This document shows, in pieces, positions 34,937-44,900 of a stretch of 64,000 nucleotides of DNA. The notes below the pieces were generated by a model. It was not told where the DNA came from and did not search any database. It was given only the letters and a program-made list of their open reading frames with translations. How positions within the stretch are numbered: the stretch's first letter is position 1; each line of letters opens with the position of its first letter. Made by a program: the position numbers and the translations under genes. The DNA is from CAVRQM01 sp963838805 (GTDB lineage: Bacteria > Pseudomonadota > Alphaproteobacteria > Acetobacterales > Acetobacteraceae), in contig CAWISK010000005.1 of the NCBI GenBank assembly GCA_963838805.1, positions 1-64,000 on the forward strand, given 5' to 3'.

Positions 34937-35570
34937 CCAGCCGGAACAGGCTGACAATTCGCTCTCTGCGGTCCTCCAGCTCGATCGTGGTCGGAACCTC
35001 GTAGCGCGCGACGGCCTGCGTCGCGTCATCCGGCACATAGGCGCGGCCCGGATCGGCGATCCAGACCTCGGCGGCTTGGGCCATGCGCCGCAGCCAGGGC
35101 AGGATGTGCGCCGTCATCGGCGCCTCGTAGCAAACGTCACCGCACAGGATCACATCCCACCGGCACGCCTCGCCCACCACGTCGCGCGCCAGAGCGGCAA
35201 CCGCCACATCGTTCAGGTCCGCGTTGAGGCCGATCGCCGCCGCGGCAAGCGGGTCGATCTCCGCCGCTTCGACCGAAGCCGCACCAGCACGCGCGCAAGC
35301 GATGCCGGCCAGGCCGCAGCCGGCTGCGAAATCGAGCACGCGACGGCCGGTAACCAGACCGGGGTGATCCAGCACGTGCCGCGCAAGCGCCTGGCTGCCC
35401 GGCCAGGCAAACGCCCAGAACGGCGGCTCGGTGCCGGTCTCGCGCAGCCATGCCTCGGTGGCCTGCCAGATCGGCGTGATCTCGGTTGCCAGATGCAGCG
35501 CCAGTTCCGGCACCAGCGGTGGGCGGGCGACGATGGTGTTGGCGCGAACGAACGCCGCGGCGTCTGTCAC
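34908..35570 (-). CDS. Class I SAM-dependent methyltransferase (ETFB-lysine type)
   Basis: The protein has 220 residues. The GTG at 35570 overlaps the ubiA stop (GTGA). The family core reads WAFAWPGSQALARHVLDHP, then the SAM-binding GRRVLDFAAGCGLAGIACAR, the acidic VEAAEIDPLAAAAIGLNADL, and DVILCGDVCYEAPMTAHILP. This pattern matches the nicotinamide-N-methyltransferase-like/ETF-beta lysine methyltransferase family of protein methylases. The substrate is inferred from the family only. Although it continues in one open frame with the N-terminal part of ubiA, that is an artefact of the break in ubiA. Confidence 0.85.
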   Translation of the reverse strand: MTDAAAFVRANTIVARPPLVPELALHLATEITPIWQATEAWLRETGTEPPFWAFAWPGSQALARHVLDHPGLVTGRRVLDFAAGCGLAGIACARAGAASVEAAEIDPLAAAAIGLNADLNDVAVAALARDVVGEACRWDVILCGDVCYEAPMTAHILPWLRRMAQAAEVWIADPGRAYVPDDATQAVARYEVPTTIELEDRRERIVSLFRLATRAPAAGR

Positions 35571-36470
35571 AGCAACCGGCCGAGCAGGATCGCCAGGGCT
35601 ACGGCCAGCCCTACCTCGCGGTTCGACTTGAACAGGCGCAGGCACAAGGCCGGGTCGTCGATGTCGAGGCGCATCACCTGCCACGCCAGCAGGGCGGCCG
35701 GCAGGATCAGCGCCGCGCAGAACGGCGCCGCCAGCCCCGCCCGCCAGCCGGCCAAGTCCCAGCAGCACCACCATGAGGGCGTAGCACGCGACCAGGAAGG
35801 GGCGCGTTCGCGGACCGAACAGCCGCGCCGTGCTGCGCATGCCAACCAGCGCGTCGTCCTCGCGATCCTGATGCGCGTACACCGTGTCGTAGCCCAGGAT
35901 CCAGACGATCGCCGCCGCGTATAGCAGCCCCGCCGAGGCATCGAGCCGCCCGGACGCTGCCGCGAACCCCATCGGCGCGCCCCATCCGAAGGTGACCCCC
36001 AGCATCGCCTGCGGCCACCAGGTCACGCGCTTGGCGAGCGGATACAGCGCCACCAGCGCCAGCGAGGCCACGCCCAGCACCTGCGCCAACGGCGACAATT
36101 GCAGCAGGATCAGCAGGCTCATTGCCAGCAAGGCGCCGAGGAACACGGCCGCTTGGCGCATCCGCAGCGCGCCGGAGGCGAGCGGCCTCCCTGCGGTGCG
36201 CGTCACGCGGCGGTCCAAATCGCGGTCCCACATGTCGTTGACCACGCACCCGGCACCGCGCATCAGCACCGATCCCAGGGCGAACAGCACGATCAGGCGC
36301 AGGCTGGTCCGGACGGGGGCACGCGCCAGCAGGATCGACCACAGCCCTGGCAGGAACAGCAGCCACGCGCCGATCGGCCGGTCGAGGCGCGCGAGCAGCG
36401 CGTAGGGCCGCCACTCGCCCGGCAGGCGCGCTATCCAGCCGCTGGCCCTGATGTCGGTATGCGCGGACAC
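35567..36470 (-). CDS. ubiA: 4-hydroxybenzoate polyprenyltransferase UbiA, frameshifted
   Basis: UbiA is an inner-membrane enzyme that prenylates 4-hydroxybenzoate in ubiquinone biosynthesis. It starts at GTG 36470 (or ATG 36491/36494, which would overlap rsmE). The two Asp-rich motifs are clear: CVVNDMWDRDLDRRVTRTAG and GYDTVYAHQDREDDALVG. Hydrophobic helices run throughout. At 35753-35756 (TTGG on the coding strand) one extra T breaks the frame. The other frame continues LAGWRAGLAAPFCAALILPA and ends LFKSNREVGLAVALAILLGR at 35567. The repaired length is about 300 residues. It is followed directly by the methyltransferase. Confidence 0.9.
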
Positions 36471-36492
36471 GGGTGCTACTGTGGCCGGCATC

Positions 36493-37191
36493 ATGCCGGG
36501 GTCAATCCGCCTGTTCGTGAACGGGAGGCTGCACGCCGCGGCCACGGTCGGGATCACGCCCGGCCAGGCGCATTACCTGAGCCGCGTCATGCGCCGTGCC
36601 GCCGGCGATCCGGTGCTCCTGTTCAACGGCCGCGACGGCGAATGGCAGGCGCGAATCGGCGGCACTCCCGGCGTGCTGGAGGTCGAGCGGCGCGTGCGGA
36701 CACAGGCGAGCGAACCTGATCTCTGGCTGCTGTTCTCGGTGCTGAAGCGCGACGCGACGGAACTGGTCGTCCAGAAGGCCACCGAGCTGGGGGCGTCGGT
36801 CATCCAGCCCGTGCTGACCGAGCGCAGCAACCCGGCCCGCCCCGCCGAGGCACGGCTTTCCACAATCGCCATCGAGGCCGCCGAGCAGTGCGAGCGCCTG
36901 ACGGCCCCGGCGGTATCTGCCCCGCTGCCGCTGCGCGCGGTGCTGGCCGACTGGCCGCCGGACCGTACCCTGGTCGTGGCCGCCGAGCGCGCGGCCGCAC
37001 CGCCCGTGCCGCGACTGGCCGGGCCGGCGGGCCTGCTGATCGGGCCGGAGGGCGGTTTCGCGCCGGCGGAGCTTGACGATCTGCTCACCGCTCCCTTTGT
37101 TGTTCCGGCGTCGTTGGGTCCGCGCATCCTGCGGGCCGAGACGGCCGCGATTGTGGGCCTGACGCTGCTGCAGGCAAACGCGGCCGGCTGA
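36493..37191 (+). CDS. rsmE: 16S rRNA m3U1498 methyltransferase
   Basis: RsmE methylates U1498 of 16S rRNA. It has 232 residues from ATG 36493. An N-terminal PUA-like RNA-binding domain (GSIRLFVNGRLHAAATVGIT, MRRAAGDPVLLFNGRDGEW) is followed by the SPOUT trefoil-knot domain with KRDATELVVQKATELGASVI, LLIGPEGGFAPAELDDL, and SLGPRILRAETAAIVGLTLL. It is intact. Its start faces ubiA with only about 22 bases between the two starts. Confidence 0.95.
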   Translation: MPGSIRLFVNGRLHAAATVGITPGQAHYLSRVMRRAAGDPVLLFNGRDGEWQARIGGTPGVLEVERRVRTQASEPDLWLLFSVLKRDATELVVQKATELGASVIQPVLTERSNPARPAEARLSTIAIEAAEQCERLTAPAVSAPLPLRAVLADWPPDRTLVVAAERAAAPPVPRLAGPAGLLIGPEGGFAPAELDDLLTAPFVVPASLGPRILRAETAAIVGLTLLQANAAG

Positions 37192-37218
37192 GACGCTCGA
37201 CGTAACAACGGAAGTTGC

Positions 37219-38595
37219 ATGTCCAATCTTGGAGACGCCGACACGACGCCGATCATGTCGGTGCGCCAACTGGCCGAGCACATCGCGGCTGGCTGCAAGC
37301 CCCGCGCCCAGTTCACGATCGGCACCGAACATGAGAAGTTCGGCTTCCGGCTGAGCGATCTGGCGCCGCCGCCCTACGCGCCGGACGGCATCCGCGCGGT
37401 GCTGGAGGGCATGCAGCGAGACGGCTGGGCGCCGATCCTGGATGCCGGCCAGCCGATCGGGCTCGCTCGCGGCGGCGCCTCGGTGTCGCTGGAGCCGGCC
37501 GGCCAGCTCGAACTGTCGGGGGGCACTCTTGCCACGCTGCACGACACGCAGGATGAACTGGCGGCGCACCTGGACCTGGTGCGGCGGGCGGCCGCTCCGC
37601 TCGGCCTGGATTTCGCACCTGTCGGCTTTCATCCGACGATGCGGCGCGAGCAGATGCCGTGGATGCCGAAGGGCCGCTACGCCATCATGCGGCGCTACAT
37701 GCCCCGCGTCGGCTCGCTCGGGCTGGACATGATGACCCGCACCTGCACCGTTCAGGTCAATTTGGATTACGAGAGCGAGGCGGACATGGCGCGCAAGCTG
37801 CGCGTCTCGCTGGCTCTACAGCCGGTGGCAACCGCCCTGTTCGCCAACTCGCCCTTCACCGAGGGGCGGCCGAACGGGTTCCTGTCCTATCGCGCGCATG
37901 TCTGGTCGGATACCGACCCCGATCGCACCGGAATGCCGGAGGTCTTCTTCGCCGAGGATTTCGGGTTCGAGCGCTACGTGGAATGGCTGCTCGACGTGCC
38001 CATGTATTTCGTCGCCCGCAACGGTCGCTACGTCGATCTCGCCGGCCGGTCGTTCCGCGATTTCATGGCCGGGCGTCTGACGGATGCGGGCGTTGGCGCC
38101 GCGACCGTGGGCGATTTCGCCGACCACATGACCACTGCGTTCACCGATGTCCGGGTGAAGCGCTTCCTGGAGATGCGCGGCGCCGATGCCGGCACGCCGG
38201 CGATGATGCTGGCGCAGTCGGCCCTGTGGGTCGGGCTGCTGTATGATCCGGCCACGCTGGAGGCCGCGCACGCGCTGGTGCGGCGGCATCCCTGGGGCGA
38301 GTACGCGCGCCTGCGCGGCGCGGTGCCGCGGCACGGGCTTGCCGCGTCGTGGCAGGGCGGAACATTGCGCGATCTGGCGCGCGACGTCGTCGATCTCGCG
38401 CGGCAGGGTTTGCGCGCGCGTGCCCGCGCGCATGGGGGGCGCGCAGATGAAGCGGGCTATCTCGAACCGCTGGCCGCGATCGTGCATGGCGCGCCGACCC
38501 AGGCGGAAACGTGGCTGGAACGATTCCACGGTCCCTGGCACGGTGACGCGTCCAGGATGCTCCGCGAATCCGGCATTGGGAAAACTAGCTGGTGA
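37219..38595 (+). CDS. gshA: Glutamate-cysteine ligase
   Basis: This enzyme forms gamma-glutamylcysteine, the first step of glutathione synthesis. It has 458 residues and belongs to the plant/alphaproteobacterial GCL type rather than the enterobacterial GshA type. Family motifs include TIGTEHEKFGF, GGASVSLEPAGQLELSGGTL, MRRYMPRVGSLGLDMMTRTC with TVQVNLDY, and ALFANSPFTEGRPNGFLSYR. It is intact and 27 bases downstream of rsmE on the same strand, an arrangement common in alphaproteobacteria. Confidence 0.95.
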   Translation: MSNLGDADTTPIMSVRQLAEHIAAGCKPRAQFTIGTEHEKFGFRLSDLAPPPYAPDGIRAVLEGMQRDGWAPILDAGQPIGLARGGASVSLEPAGQLELSGGTLATLHDTQDELAAHLDLVRRAAAPLGLDFAPVGFHPTMRREQMPWMPKGRYAIMRRYMPRVGSLGLDMMTRTCTVQVNLDYESEADMARKLRVSLALQPVATALFANSPFTEGRPNGFLSYRAHVWSDTDPDRTGMPEVFFAEDFGFERYVEWLLDVPMYFVARNGRYVDLAGRSFRDFMAGRLTDAGVGAATVGDFADHMTTAFTDVRVKRFLEMRGADAGTPAMMLAQSALWVGLLYDPATLEAAHALVRRHPWGEYARLRGAVPRHGLAASWQGGTLRDLARDVVDLARQGLRARARAHGGRADEAGYLEPLAAIVHGAPTQAETWLERFHGPWHGDASRMLRESGIGKTSW

Positions 38596-38721
38596 CACGG
38601 CCTTGACGGCAATGGTACGTTATCTTTCGTGATGCCTGCTTGTGCGCACGATCGCGTGACGGTAGGGGACATGAACCACATCGTTCAGCCCACCAGACCC
38701 TGAGATGTAGACCCGCGGCTC

Positions 38722-40909
38722 ATGCAGCGATCGACCGGCTCAAGCGTTCCGACGCCGCCCATCGGCCCCGTCCTGGTCCGACTGCGGCTGATCGGCCAGA
38801 TGGAGGCCTGGACGCTCACCAGCGAGAGCATCCTGCCGACCGGCCGCAAGACGCGCGCTTTGCTCGCCATCATCGCACTTTCGGCGCCGCGCCCGGTGCT
38901 GCGCGGCAAACTGGCCGAGATGCTCTGGAGCAGGCGCCCGGAGGAGCAGGCACGGGCCTCGCTGCGCCAGGAGATCCATCGCCTGCTCGATGCGCTTGAC
39001 CCGCTGGGGGCGCAGGTTCTGTCCATCACCCGCGACCATCTGGCGTTGCGCCCGGGCACGGTCTGGGTCGATGTGGACGAGTTGTTGCGGGCCAGCCCGG
39101 CTCGCCCGGCGGCGCTCGGGCTGTACGACGGCGAGCTGGTGGAGGGTCTGGACGGGATCGACCCGGCATTCGATGGCTGGCTCGCGGGCGAGCGGCAGCG
39201 GCTGAGCGATCGGGCGCGCAGCCTGGCCGAGCTGCTGTTGCGCGACCAGACCGAGCCGGAGACGATGATCGCCTCGGCACAGCAATTGCTCCGCATCGAC
39301 CGCGCGCATGAGGGCGCCTGGCGTGCGCTGATGCGCGCCTACATGGCGCGCGGCGAGCGCGGGATGGCGATCCAGGCTTATGAACGCTGCCGCCTCGCGT
39401 TGGCCGAGCAACTCGATGCCCAGCCGTCCGCCGAAACGCAACGGCTGGTCAACGACATCCGCCATGCCGTGCCGCCGAAGCCCTCGCCGGTCATGGCCGA
39501 GGCGGCGCACGCGCAGGGCGCCAGACCCGCTTCCGCCCGACCCGCACCGCGACCGGCCGCGCGGACGGCGGCCCATCCGGCGAACGATGCCGATGAGTTG
39601 CTGGTCGCGACCCCGCCGCACGGCGAGCCGCCGCGGCAGGACCGGCCCAGGACGGATCGCGGCGACAGCTCTGCGTGAGCCGGGTCGTTCTCCGGCACCG
39701 CGCGGCGGCCCGCATATCGGCGTCATGCCGTTGCAGCTGATCGGCGTTTCGGAGGCCGAGTCGCACCTGTCCGACGGCCTCGCCGACGACATCACGGCGG
39801 CCCTGGCGAAGTTCCGGTGGACCTTCCTGGTGCCTTCGAGCACCCTCGCCCGCTTCGCCGCACAGACGGCGCAGACGCGCGACGAGACCGTGCTGCGGCG
39901 AACGCTCGGCCTCGATTTCCTGGTGGATGGCTCGGTGCAGCGCTCCGGCAGCCGCCTGCGCGTGTCGCTGCGGCTGCTCGACCTGTGCGGCGGCAATCAG
40001 GTGGTCTGGACACGGCGTTTCGATCGCGATGCGGACGATCTGCTGGCGGTGCAGGACGAGGTGGCGGCCGAGGCGGCGGCGCAGATCGACCCGCAGATCC
40101 TGCTGGTCGAGTCGGAGCGGACGGCCGGCGGGTCGCAGGACGACGCTTCTGCCTATGACCTGCTGTTGCGCGCCATTTCGCTGATCGGCCGGCTGGAGCG
40201 GCCGCTGTTCATGGAGGCCGGGGAGCTGCTGCGCCAGTCGCTCGCCCGCGAGCCGGACTGGGCGGCGACCCATGCGTGGTATGCGCATTGGCACACCGTC
40301 CTGGCCGCCCAGGGATGGGCGGAGGATTTCGAGGCCGTTGCCGCCGAGGCGGAGCGCCTGGCCGACCGCGCCATCACGCTCGATCCTCAGGATCCGAAGG
40401 CGTTGGCCATTGCCGGCCATGTGCGCGGGTTCCTGCATCGTCGTCCCCGCGAGGCGATCCTGCTGCACGATCGAGCGCTGGCGATCAATCCGAACCTGGC
40501 ATCGGCCTGGGGCCTGTCCGGCGCCGTCTTCGCCTATCTCGGCGAACTGGACGAGGCGGAGCGCCGGATCGCCCGCTACAAGCTCCTCTCGCCGGTTCAC
40601 CCTCAGGCGTTCTTCCTCGACACGGCGCGGGTCATCGTGCCCTTGCTGCGCCGCGATCACGCGGCCGCGGTGGAGATCGGGCGGGAAGTGTCGGGGATGA
40701 ATGCGTCGTACGTGGCGGCGATGAAGCCGTATCTCTCGGCCCTGGGCCACGCCCGGATGAATGCCGATGCGGCCCTGGTCCGGGCGCGGCTTTTGGCCCT
40801 GGAGCCGGGCTTTTCCGTCGGTCGGTACCTGGCGCAGAGTCCTCTCGACAGGGAAACGGATCGCGAGCATGTGGCCCAGGGGCTGCGGCTCGCCGGCATT
40901 CCGGAGTAG
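38722..40909 (+). CDS. BTAD/TPR-domain transcriptional regulator, frameshifted
   Basis: The N-terminal part (to about 39670) has a winged-helix/OmpR-like fold (VRLRLIGQMEAWTLTSESIL, GRKTRALLAIIALSAPRPV, EEQARASLRQEIHRLLDAL) and a bacterial transcriptional activator domain (about 100-260). A proline- and alanine-rich linker follows. After one extra base between about 39590 and 39676 the frame continues with a TolB/adenylate-cyclase-associated domain (LSDGLADDITAALAKFRWTF, LGLDFLVDGSVQRSGSRLRV) and C-terminal TPRs (RALAINPNLASAWGLSGAVF) to 40909. The total is about 728 residues. The layout matches SARP/CadC-like signal regulators. The target is unknown. Confidence 0.78.
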
Positions 40910-41006
40910 CCGCCGGCGCCATCGCCCCTGGGAATGTATCCGCCCGCTGCACTGGCCATGGACCAGTCCCAAGGGATCCAATCTTCATTTGAGAGTCACC
41001 GCCGCC

Positions 41007-41933
41007 ATGCGCCAGCGCCGCAAGCGTGGCCGCCCGCTCGACGGGTGGCTGATCATCGACAAGCCGCCGGGGCTGACCAGCACCGATGTGGTCAACCGCG
41101 TCCGCCGCTGGTTCGACGCGCAGAAGGCGGGACATGGCGGCACGCTCGATCCGCTGGCGACGGGCCTGCTGCCGGTGGCGTTCGGGGCCGCGACCAAGAC
41201 CGTGCCCTATGTCATGGACGGCACCAAGATCTACCGCTTCACCCTGCGCTTCGGCCAGGCGCGCGACACCGACGACGCGGACGGCAGCGTGGTCGCGACG
41301 TCGGAGGTCCGGCCGAGTGACGCCGAGATCGAAGCGGCGCTGCCGGCGTTCCGTGGCGACATCATGCAGGTGCCGCCCGCGTTTTCGGCGGTCAAGGTCG
41401 CCGGCGAGCGCGCCTACGACATGGCGCGGGAAGGGCGCGCCCCGGTGCTGGAGCCGCGCCCGGCGCGCGTCGATCGCTTCGCGCTGATCGAGCGGCCGGA
41501 CGGCGAGACCGCCGTTTTCGAGGTGCAGTCCGGCAAGGGCGTCTACATGCGCAGCCTGGCGCGCGATCTGGCCGCTTCCTGCGGCGCGCTGGGACACGTC
41601 GCGGCCCTGCGCCGGCTGCGGGTCGGCCCCTTCACCGAGGCGGACGCGATTGTGCTGGACAAACTGCAGCGGGCGGAGGATACCCCGCCGGCTTCCCCGG
41701 ACCTGCTGCTTCCGGTTGCGACCGCGCTGGCCGACATCCCGGCGCTGGCCCTGACCGATGCGGAGGCCGCCGATCTGGCACATGGCCAGGCGATCAGCCT
41801 GGTGGCGCTGCTGGGCCGGATTCCGCCCTCCGCCGACCCCGATGGGGGTTTGGCGCGAGCGATGGCGGGGAGCCGCGTGATCGGCCTCTGCCGCCTGCAT
41901 GAGGGCTGGCTGAAGCCGGAGCGGATGCTCTAG
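41007..41933 (+). CDS. truB: tRNA pseudouridine55 synthase
   Basis: TruB isomerises U55 in the T-loop of tRNAs. It has 308 residues from ATG 41007. The catalytic Asp is in KAGHGGTLDPLATGLLPVAF; GWLIIDKPPGLTSTDVVNRV, PPAFSAVKVAGERAYDMARE and QSGKGVYMRSLARDLAASCG are signature stretches. It is followed by rpsO and pnp, the usual proteobacterial order, so transcription is probably shared. A perfect palindrome lies between truB and rpsO. Confidence 0.96.
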   Translation: MRQRRKRGRPLDGWLIIDKPPGLTSTDVVNRVRRWFDAQKAGHGGTLDPLATGLLPVAFGAATKTVPYVMDGTKIYRFTLRFGQARDTDDADGSVVATSEVRPSDAEIEAALPAFRGDIMQVPPAFSAVKVAGERAYDMAREGRAPVLEPRPARVDRFALIERPDGETAVFEVQSGKGVYMRSLARDLAASCGALGHVAALRRLRVGPFTEADAIVLDKLQRAEDTPPASPDLLLPVATALADIPALALTDAEAADLAHGQAISLVALLGRIPPSADPDGGLARAMAGSRVIGLCRLHEGWLKPERML

Positions 41934-41942
41934 CGGCCGGAT

Positions 41943-41962
41943 CGCGATGCACGTGCATCGCG
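41943..41962. promoter_or_regulatory. 20-bp perfect palindrome between truB and rpsO
   Basis: CGCGATGCACGTGCATCGCG is exactly self-complementary over 20 bases, ten bases after the truB stop and about 60 upstream of the rpsO ATG. As RNA it could fold into an 8-bp stem with an ACGT loop. No T run follows, so it is not a standard intrinsic terminator. A protein-binding site or a processing hairpin are both possible. Confidence 0.6.
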
Positions 41963-42022
41963 TGAATCGGTCGGCCAGAGATCGCTGGCGCGCCCTGTTT
42001 CACCCATACCCAGGAGCACACG

Positions 42023-42292
42023 ATGTCGATCACCGCGGAGCGCCGCACGGCGCTCGTTCACGAGCACGCCCGCAAGGAAGGCGACACCGGCAGCCCGGAA
42101 GTCCAGGTTGCCCTGCTGTCCGAGCGGATCGTCAATCTCACCGAGCATCTCAAGACGCACGCGAAGGACTTCCACTCGCGCCGTGGCCTATTGATGCTGG
42201 TGGGCCAGCGCCGGCGCCTGCTGGACTATCTGAAGGCCAAGGACAACGCCCGCTATCAGGCGTTGATCGGCCGGCTGAGCCTGCGCCGCTAG
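42023..42292 (+). CDS. rpsO: 30S ribosomal protein S15
   Basis: S15 binds the central domain of 16S rRNA early in 30S assembly and often represses its own translation. The 89-residue length is standard. It has VHEHARKEGDTGSPEVQVAL and LVGQRRRLLDYLKAKDNARY, with the conserved 16S-contacting region DFHSRRGLLMLVGQRRRLL. AGGAG lies upstream of the ATG. It is intact. Confidence 0.98.
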   Translation: MSITAERRTALVHEHARKEGDTGSPEVQVALLSERIVNLTEHLKTHAKDFHSRRGLLMLVGQRRRLLDYLKAKDNARYQALIGRLSLRR

Positions 42293-42623
42293 GAGCAGGG
42301 TCCGCTTGCCCGTGCTCGCCTTGACCAAGCCGACGTGACACTGCCGGGGACCGCACCCATCTACAGGTCGCCGGCAGCACTCCGCATCGGGGTGATGCGG
42401 AGCAACCCCGCCGTACGTGGCGGGACGACGGATTGCCGATCCTGACAGCCGGCCTGATCGCGGACGCCCGCGACGGCGGCTCCGGCCACATGGTCCGCGA
42501 CTGCGCGCAAGGCTTGCGCAGTCCGACTCCATGCCGCCCGAGACGCCGTCCTCCGCCAGCCGGACCTGGATCGTGCATGAAACAGTCCCGGCGCGTCGGT
42601 CCACACAGATGAAGGACGACGTC
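42293..42623 (+). promoter_or_regulatory. Structured rpsO-pnp intergenic leader (331 bases, four hairpins)
   Basis: This gap has no convincing ORF but contains four strong stem-loops. Arms 42341-42352/42366-42377 pair at 11 of 12 positions. Arms 42380-42388/42394-42402 are perfect (CTCCGCATC/GATGCGGAG). Arms 42407-42412/42419-42424 are perfect (CCCGCC/GGCGGG). Arms 42499-42506/42516-42523 are perfect (GACTGCGC/GCGCAGTC). In enterobacteria the pnp leader folds into RNase III-cleaved hairpins used for PNPase autoregulation, so this region is a good candidate for analogous control. A pnp promoter may also lie here. AAGGA at 42612-42616 is the pnp Shine-Dalgarno. Confidence 0.6.
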
Positions 42624-44802
42624 ATGTTCAACTACTTCCGCCGCGAGCTCGACTGGGGCGGACGCAAGCTGATCCTCGAGACCGGCAAGATCGCCCGCCA
42701 GGCCGACGGCGCCGTGCTGGCGCGCTATGGCGACACCATCGTGCTCTGCACCGCGGTCGGCGCCCGCACCACCAAGCCCGGCCAGGACTTCTTTCCGCTG
42801 ACGGTCAACTACCAGGAAAAGACCTTTGCCGCCGGCAAGATTCCCGGCGGCTTCTTCAAGCGCGAAGGCAGGCCCACCGAGAAGGAGACGCTGGTCAGCC
42901 GCCTGATCGACCGGCCGATCCGTCCGCTGTTCCCCAACGGGTTCCGCAACGAGGTGCAGGTCATCGCCACGGTGCTGAGCCATGACCTGGAGAACGACCC
43001 CGATATCGTCGCCATGATCGGCTGCTCGGCGGCGCTGACGCTCTCGGGCATTCCCTTCTTTGGCCCGGTGGCCGCCGCGCGCGTGGGCTATATCGACGGG
43101 CAGTACGTGCTGAACCCGACCGCGTCGCAGCGCCAGGATGGCCCGCCTCTCGATCTGGTCGTGGCCGGCACCGCCGAGGGCGTGCTGATGGTCGAGAGCG
43201 AGGCGCGCGAGCTGTCCGAGGAGGTGATGCTGGGTGCCGTGACCTTCGGCCATGCGCAGTTCCAGCCGGTGATCCAGGCGATCATCGAACTGGCCGAGCA
43301 TGCGGCGAAAGACCCCTGGACGATGCCCGAGCCGGTGGCCGACGAAGCGGCGATCACCGCGCGGCTCGACGCACTGGCGCGGGCACCTTTGGCGGAGGCG
43401 TATCGGGAGAAGCAGAAGCAGCTTCGTCAGGAGAAGGTGTCCGCCGCGAAAAAGGCCGCGATCACCGCGTTGGTCGAAGAAGGCCTTGGACGCGGAACGC
43501 GCCAAGCCGCTGCTGAAAGAACTGGAAGCCGACGTGATGCGCGGTGCCGTGCTGGACACCGGCCTGCGCATCGACGGGCGCGATACGAAGACCGTGCGCC
43601 CGATCGTGGCCGAGGTGGGCGTGCTGCCGCGCGCGCATGGCTCGGCCCTGTTCACCCGCGGCGAGACGCAGGCGCTGTGCGTGGCGACCCTGGGCACAGC
43701 GCAGGACGAGCAGATCGTCGACGCGCTGGAGGGCGAGTACCGCGAGCACTTCATGCTGCACTACAACTTCCCCCCCTATTCGGTGGGCGAGGCCGGCCGC
43801 ATGGGCAGCCCCGGACGGCGCGAGATCGGCCACGGCAAACTGGCGTGGCGGGCCATCCACCCGCTGCTGCCGGGGAAGGACAAGTTCCCCTACACGCTGC
43901 GTGTGGTGAGCGAGATCACCGAGAGCAACGGCAGCTCGTCGATGGCGACGGTCTGTGGCACCAGCCTCGCCCTGATGGACGCGGGTGTGCCGCTGGGCCG
44001 TCCGGTGGCCGGCATCGCCATGGGGCTGATCAAGGAGGATCGCGGCTTCGCGGTGCTGACCGACATCCTCGGCGACGAGGACCACCTGGGCGACATGGAT
44101 TTCAAGGTGGCCGGCACCGAGCAGGGTGTCACCAGCTTGCAGATGGACATCAAGATCACCTCGATCACGCCCGAGATCATGCAGGTAGCCTTGGCGCAGG
44201 CGCGCGACGGGCGGCTGCACATCCTGGGCGAGATGAGCCGTGCGATCACGGGTGCGCGCAGCGACGTGGCCGCGACCGCGCCGCGCATCACGGTCATCAA
44301 CATCCCGAAGGACAAGATCCGCGACGTGATCGGCACCGGCGGCAAGGTGATTCGCGAGATCGTCGAGCAGACCGGTGCGAAGATCGACATCGAGGATGAC
44401 GGCACCATCAAGATCGCCTCGTCCGATCCGGACCGGGCCCAGGCCGCCGTGGATCGCATCCGCGGCATCGTGGCCGAGCCGGAGGTGGGCGTGATCTATA
44501 ATGGCAAGGTGGTGAAGATCGCCGAGTTCGGCGCCTTCGTGAACTTCCTCGGCTCCCGCGACGGGCTCGTGCACATCAGCGAGCTGGCCGCGAACCGCGT
44601 GGCCAAGACCGGCGACGTGGTGGCCGTGGGCGATGCCGTGAAGGTCAAGGTGCTGGGCTTCGACGACCGGGGCAAGATCAAGCTATCCATGCGGGTGGTC
44701 GATCAGGCGACCGGCGCGGATATCACCGACCAGGTGGGCGCCAAGGGTGGCCGCGGCAGCGAACGCGAGACGCGGCCGCACACCGAAGCGGCGGCCGAGT
44801 GA
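42624..44802 (+). CDS. pnp: Polyribonucleotide nucleotidyltransferase, frameshifted
   Basis: PNPase is a 3'-5' phosphorolytic exoribonuclease and RNA degradosome component. ATG 42624 is chosen over 42609 because AAGGA lies seven bases before it. The first RNase PH domain (FNYFRRELDWGGRKLILETG, PEKET-like REGRPTEKETLVSRLIDRPI) and the start of the linker read to 43486. One extra T at TTGG 43486-43489 breaks the frame. The next frame gives LDAERAKPLLKELEADVMRG, the second PH domain (FTRGETQALCVATLGTAQDE), the KH domain (DVIGTGGKVIREIVEQTGAK) and the S1 domain to 44802. The repaired length is about 725 residues. Confidence 0.95.
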
Positions 44803-44900
44803 AGGAATATCCATGCGCGATGCCGGGTCACCGGGTTAGGGTGAACTCGGTATCGCGAGCCCCTATGTGAGGCTGCGGCAATGAGGGTCGAAACCGGGCC

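Noticed and set aside
36451..36492. Upstream ATG for rsmE at 36451
   Set aside because: Homology begins at ATG 36493 and the longer form would overlap the ubiA start region.
34908..36557. 549-residue UbiA-methyltransferase fusion
   Set aside because: The true UbiA C-terminus reads in another frame to 35567 and overlaps a GTG start of the methyltransferase; the open frame is produced by an extra base.
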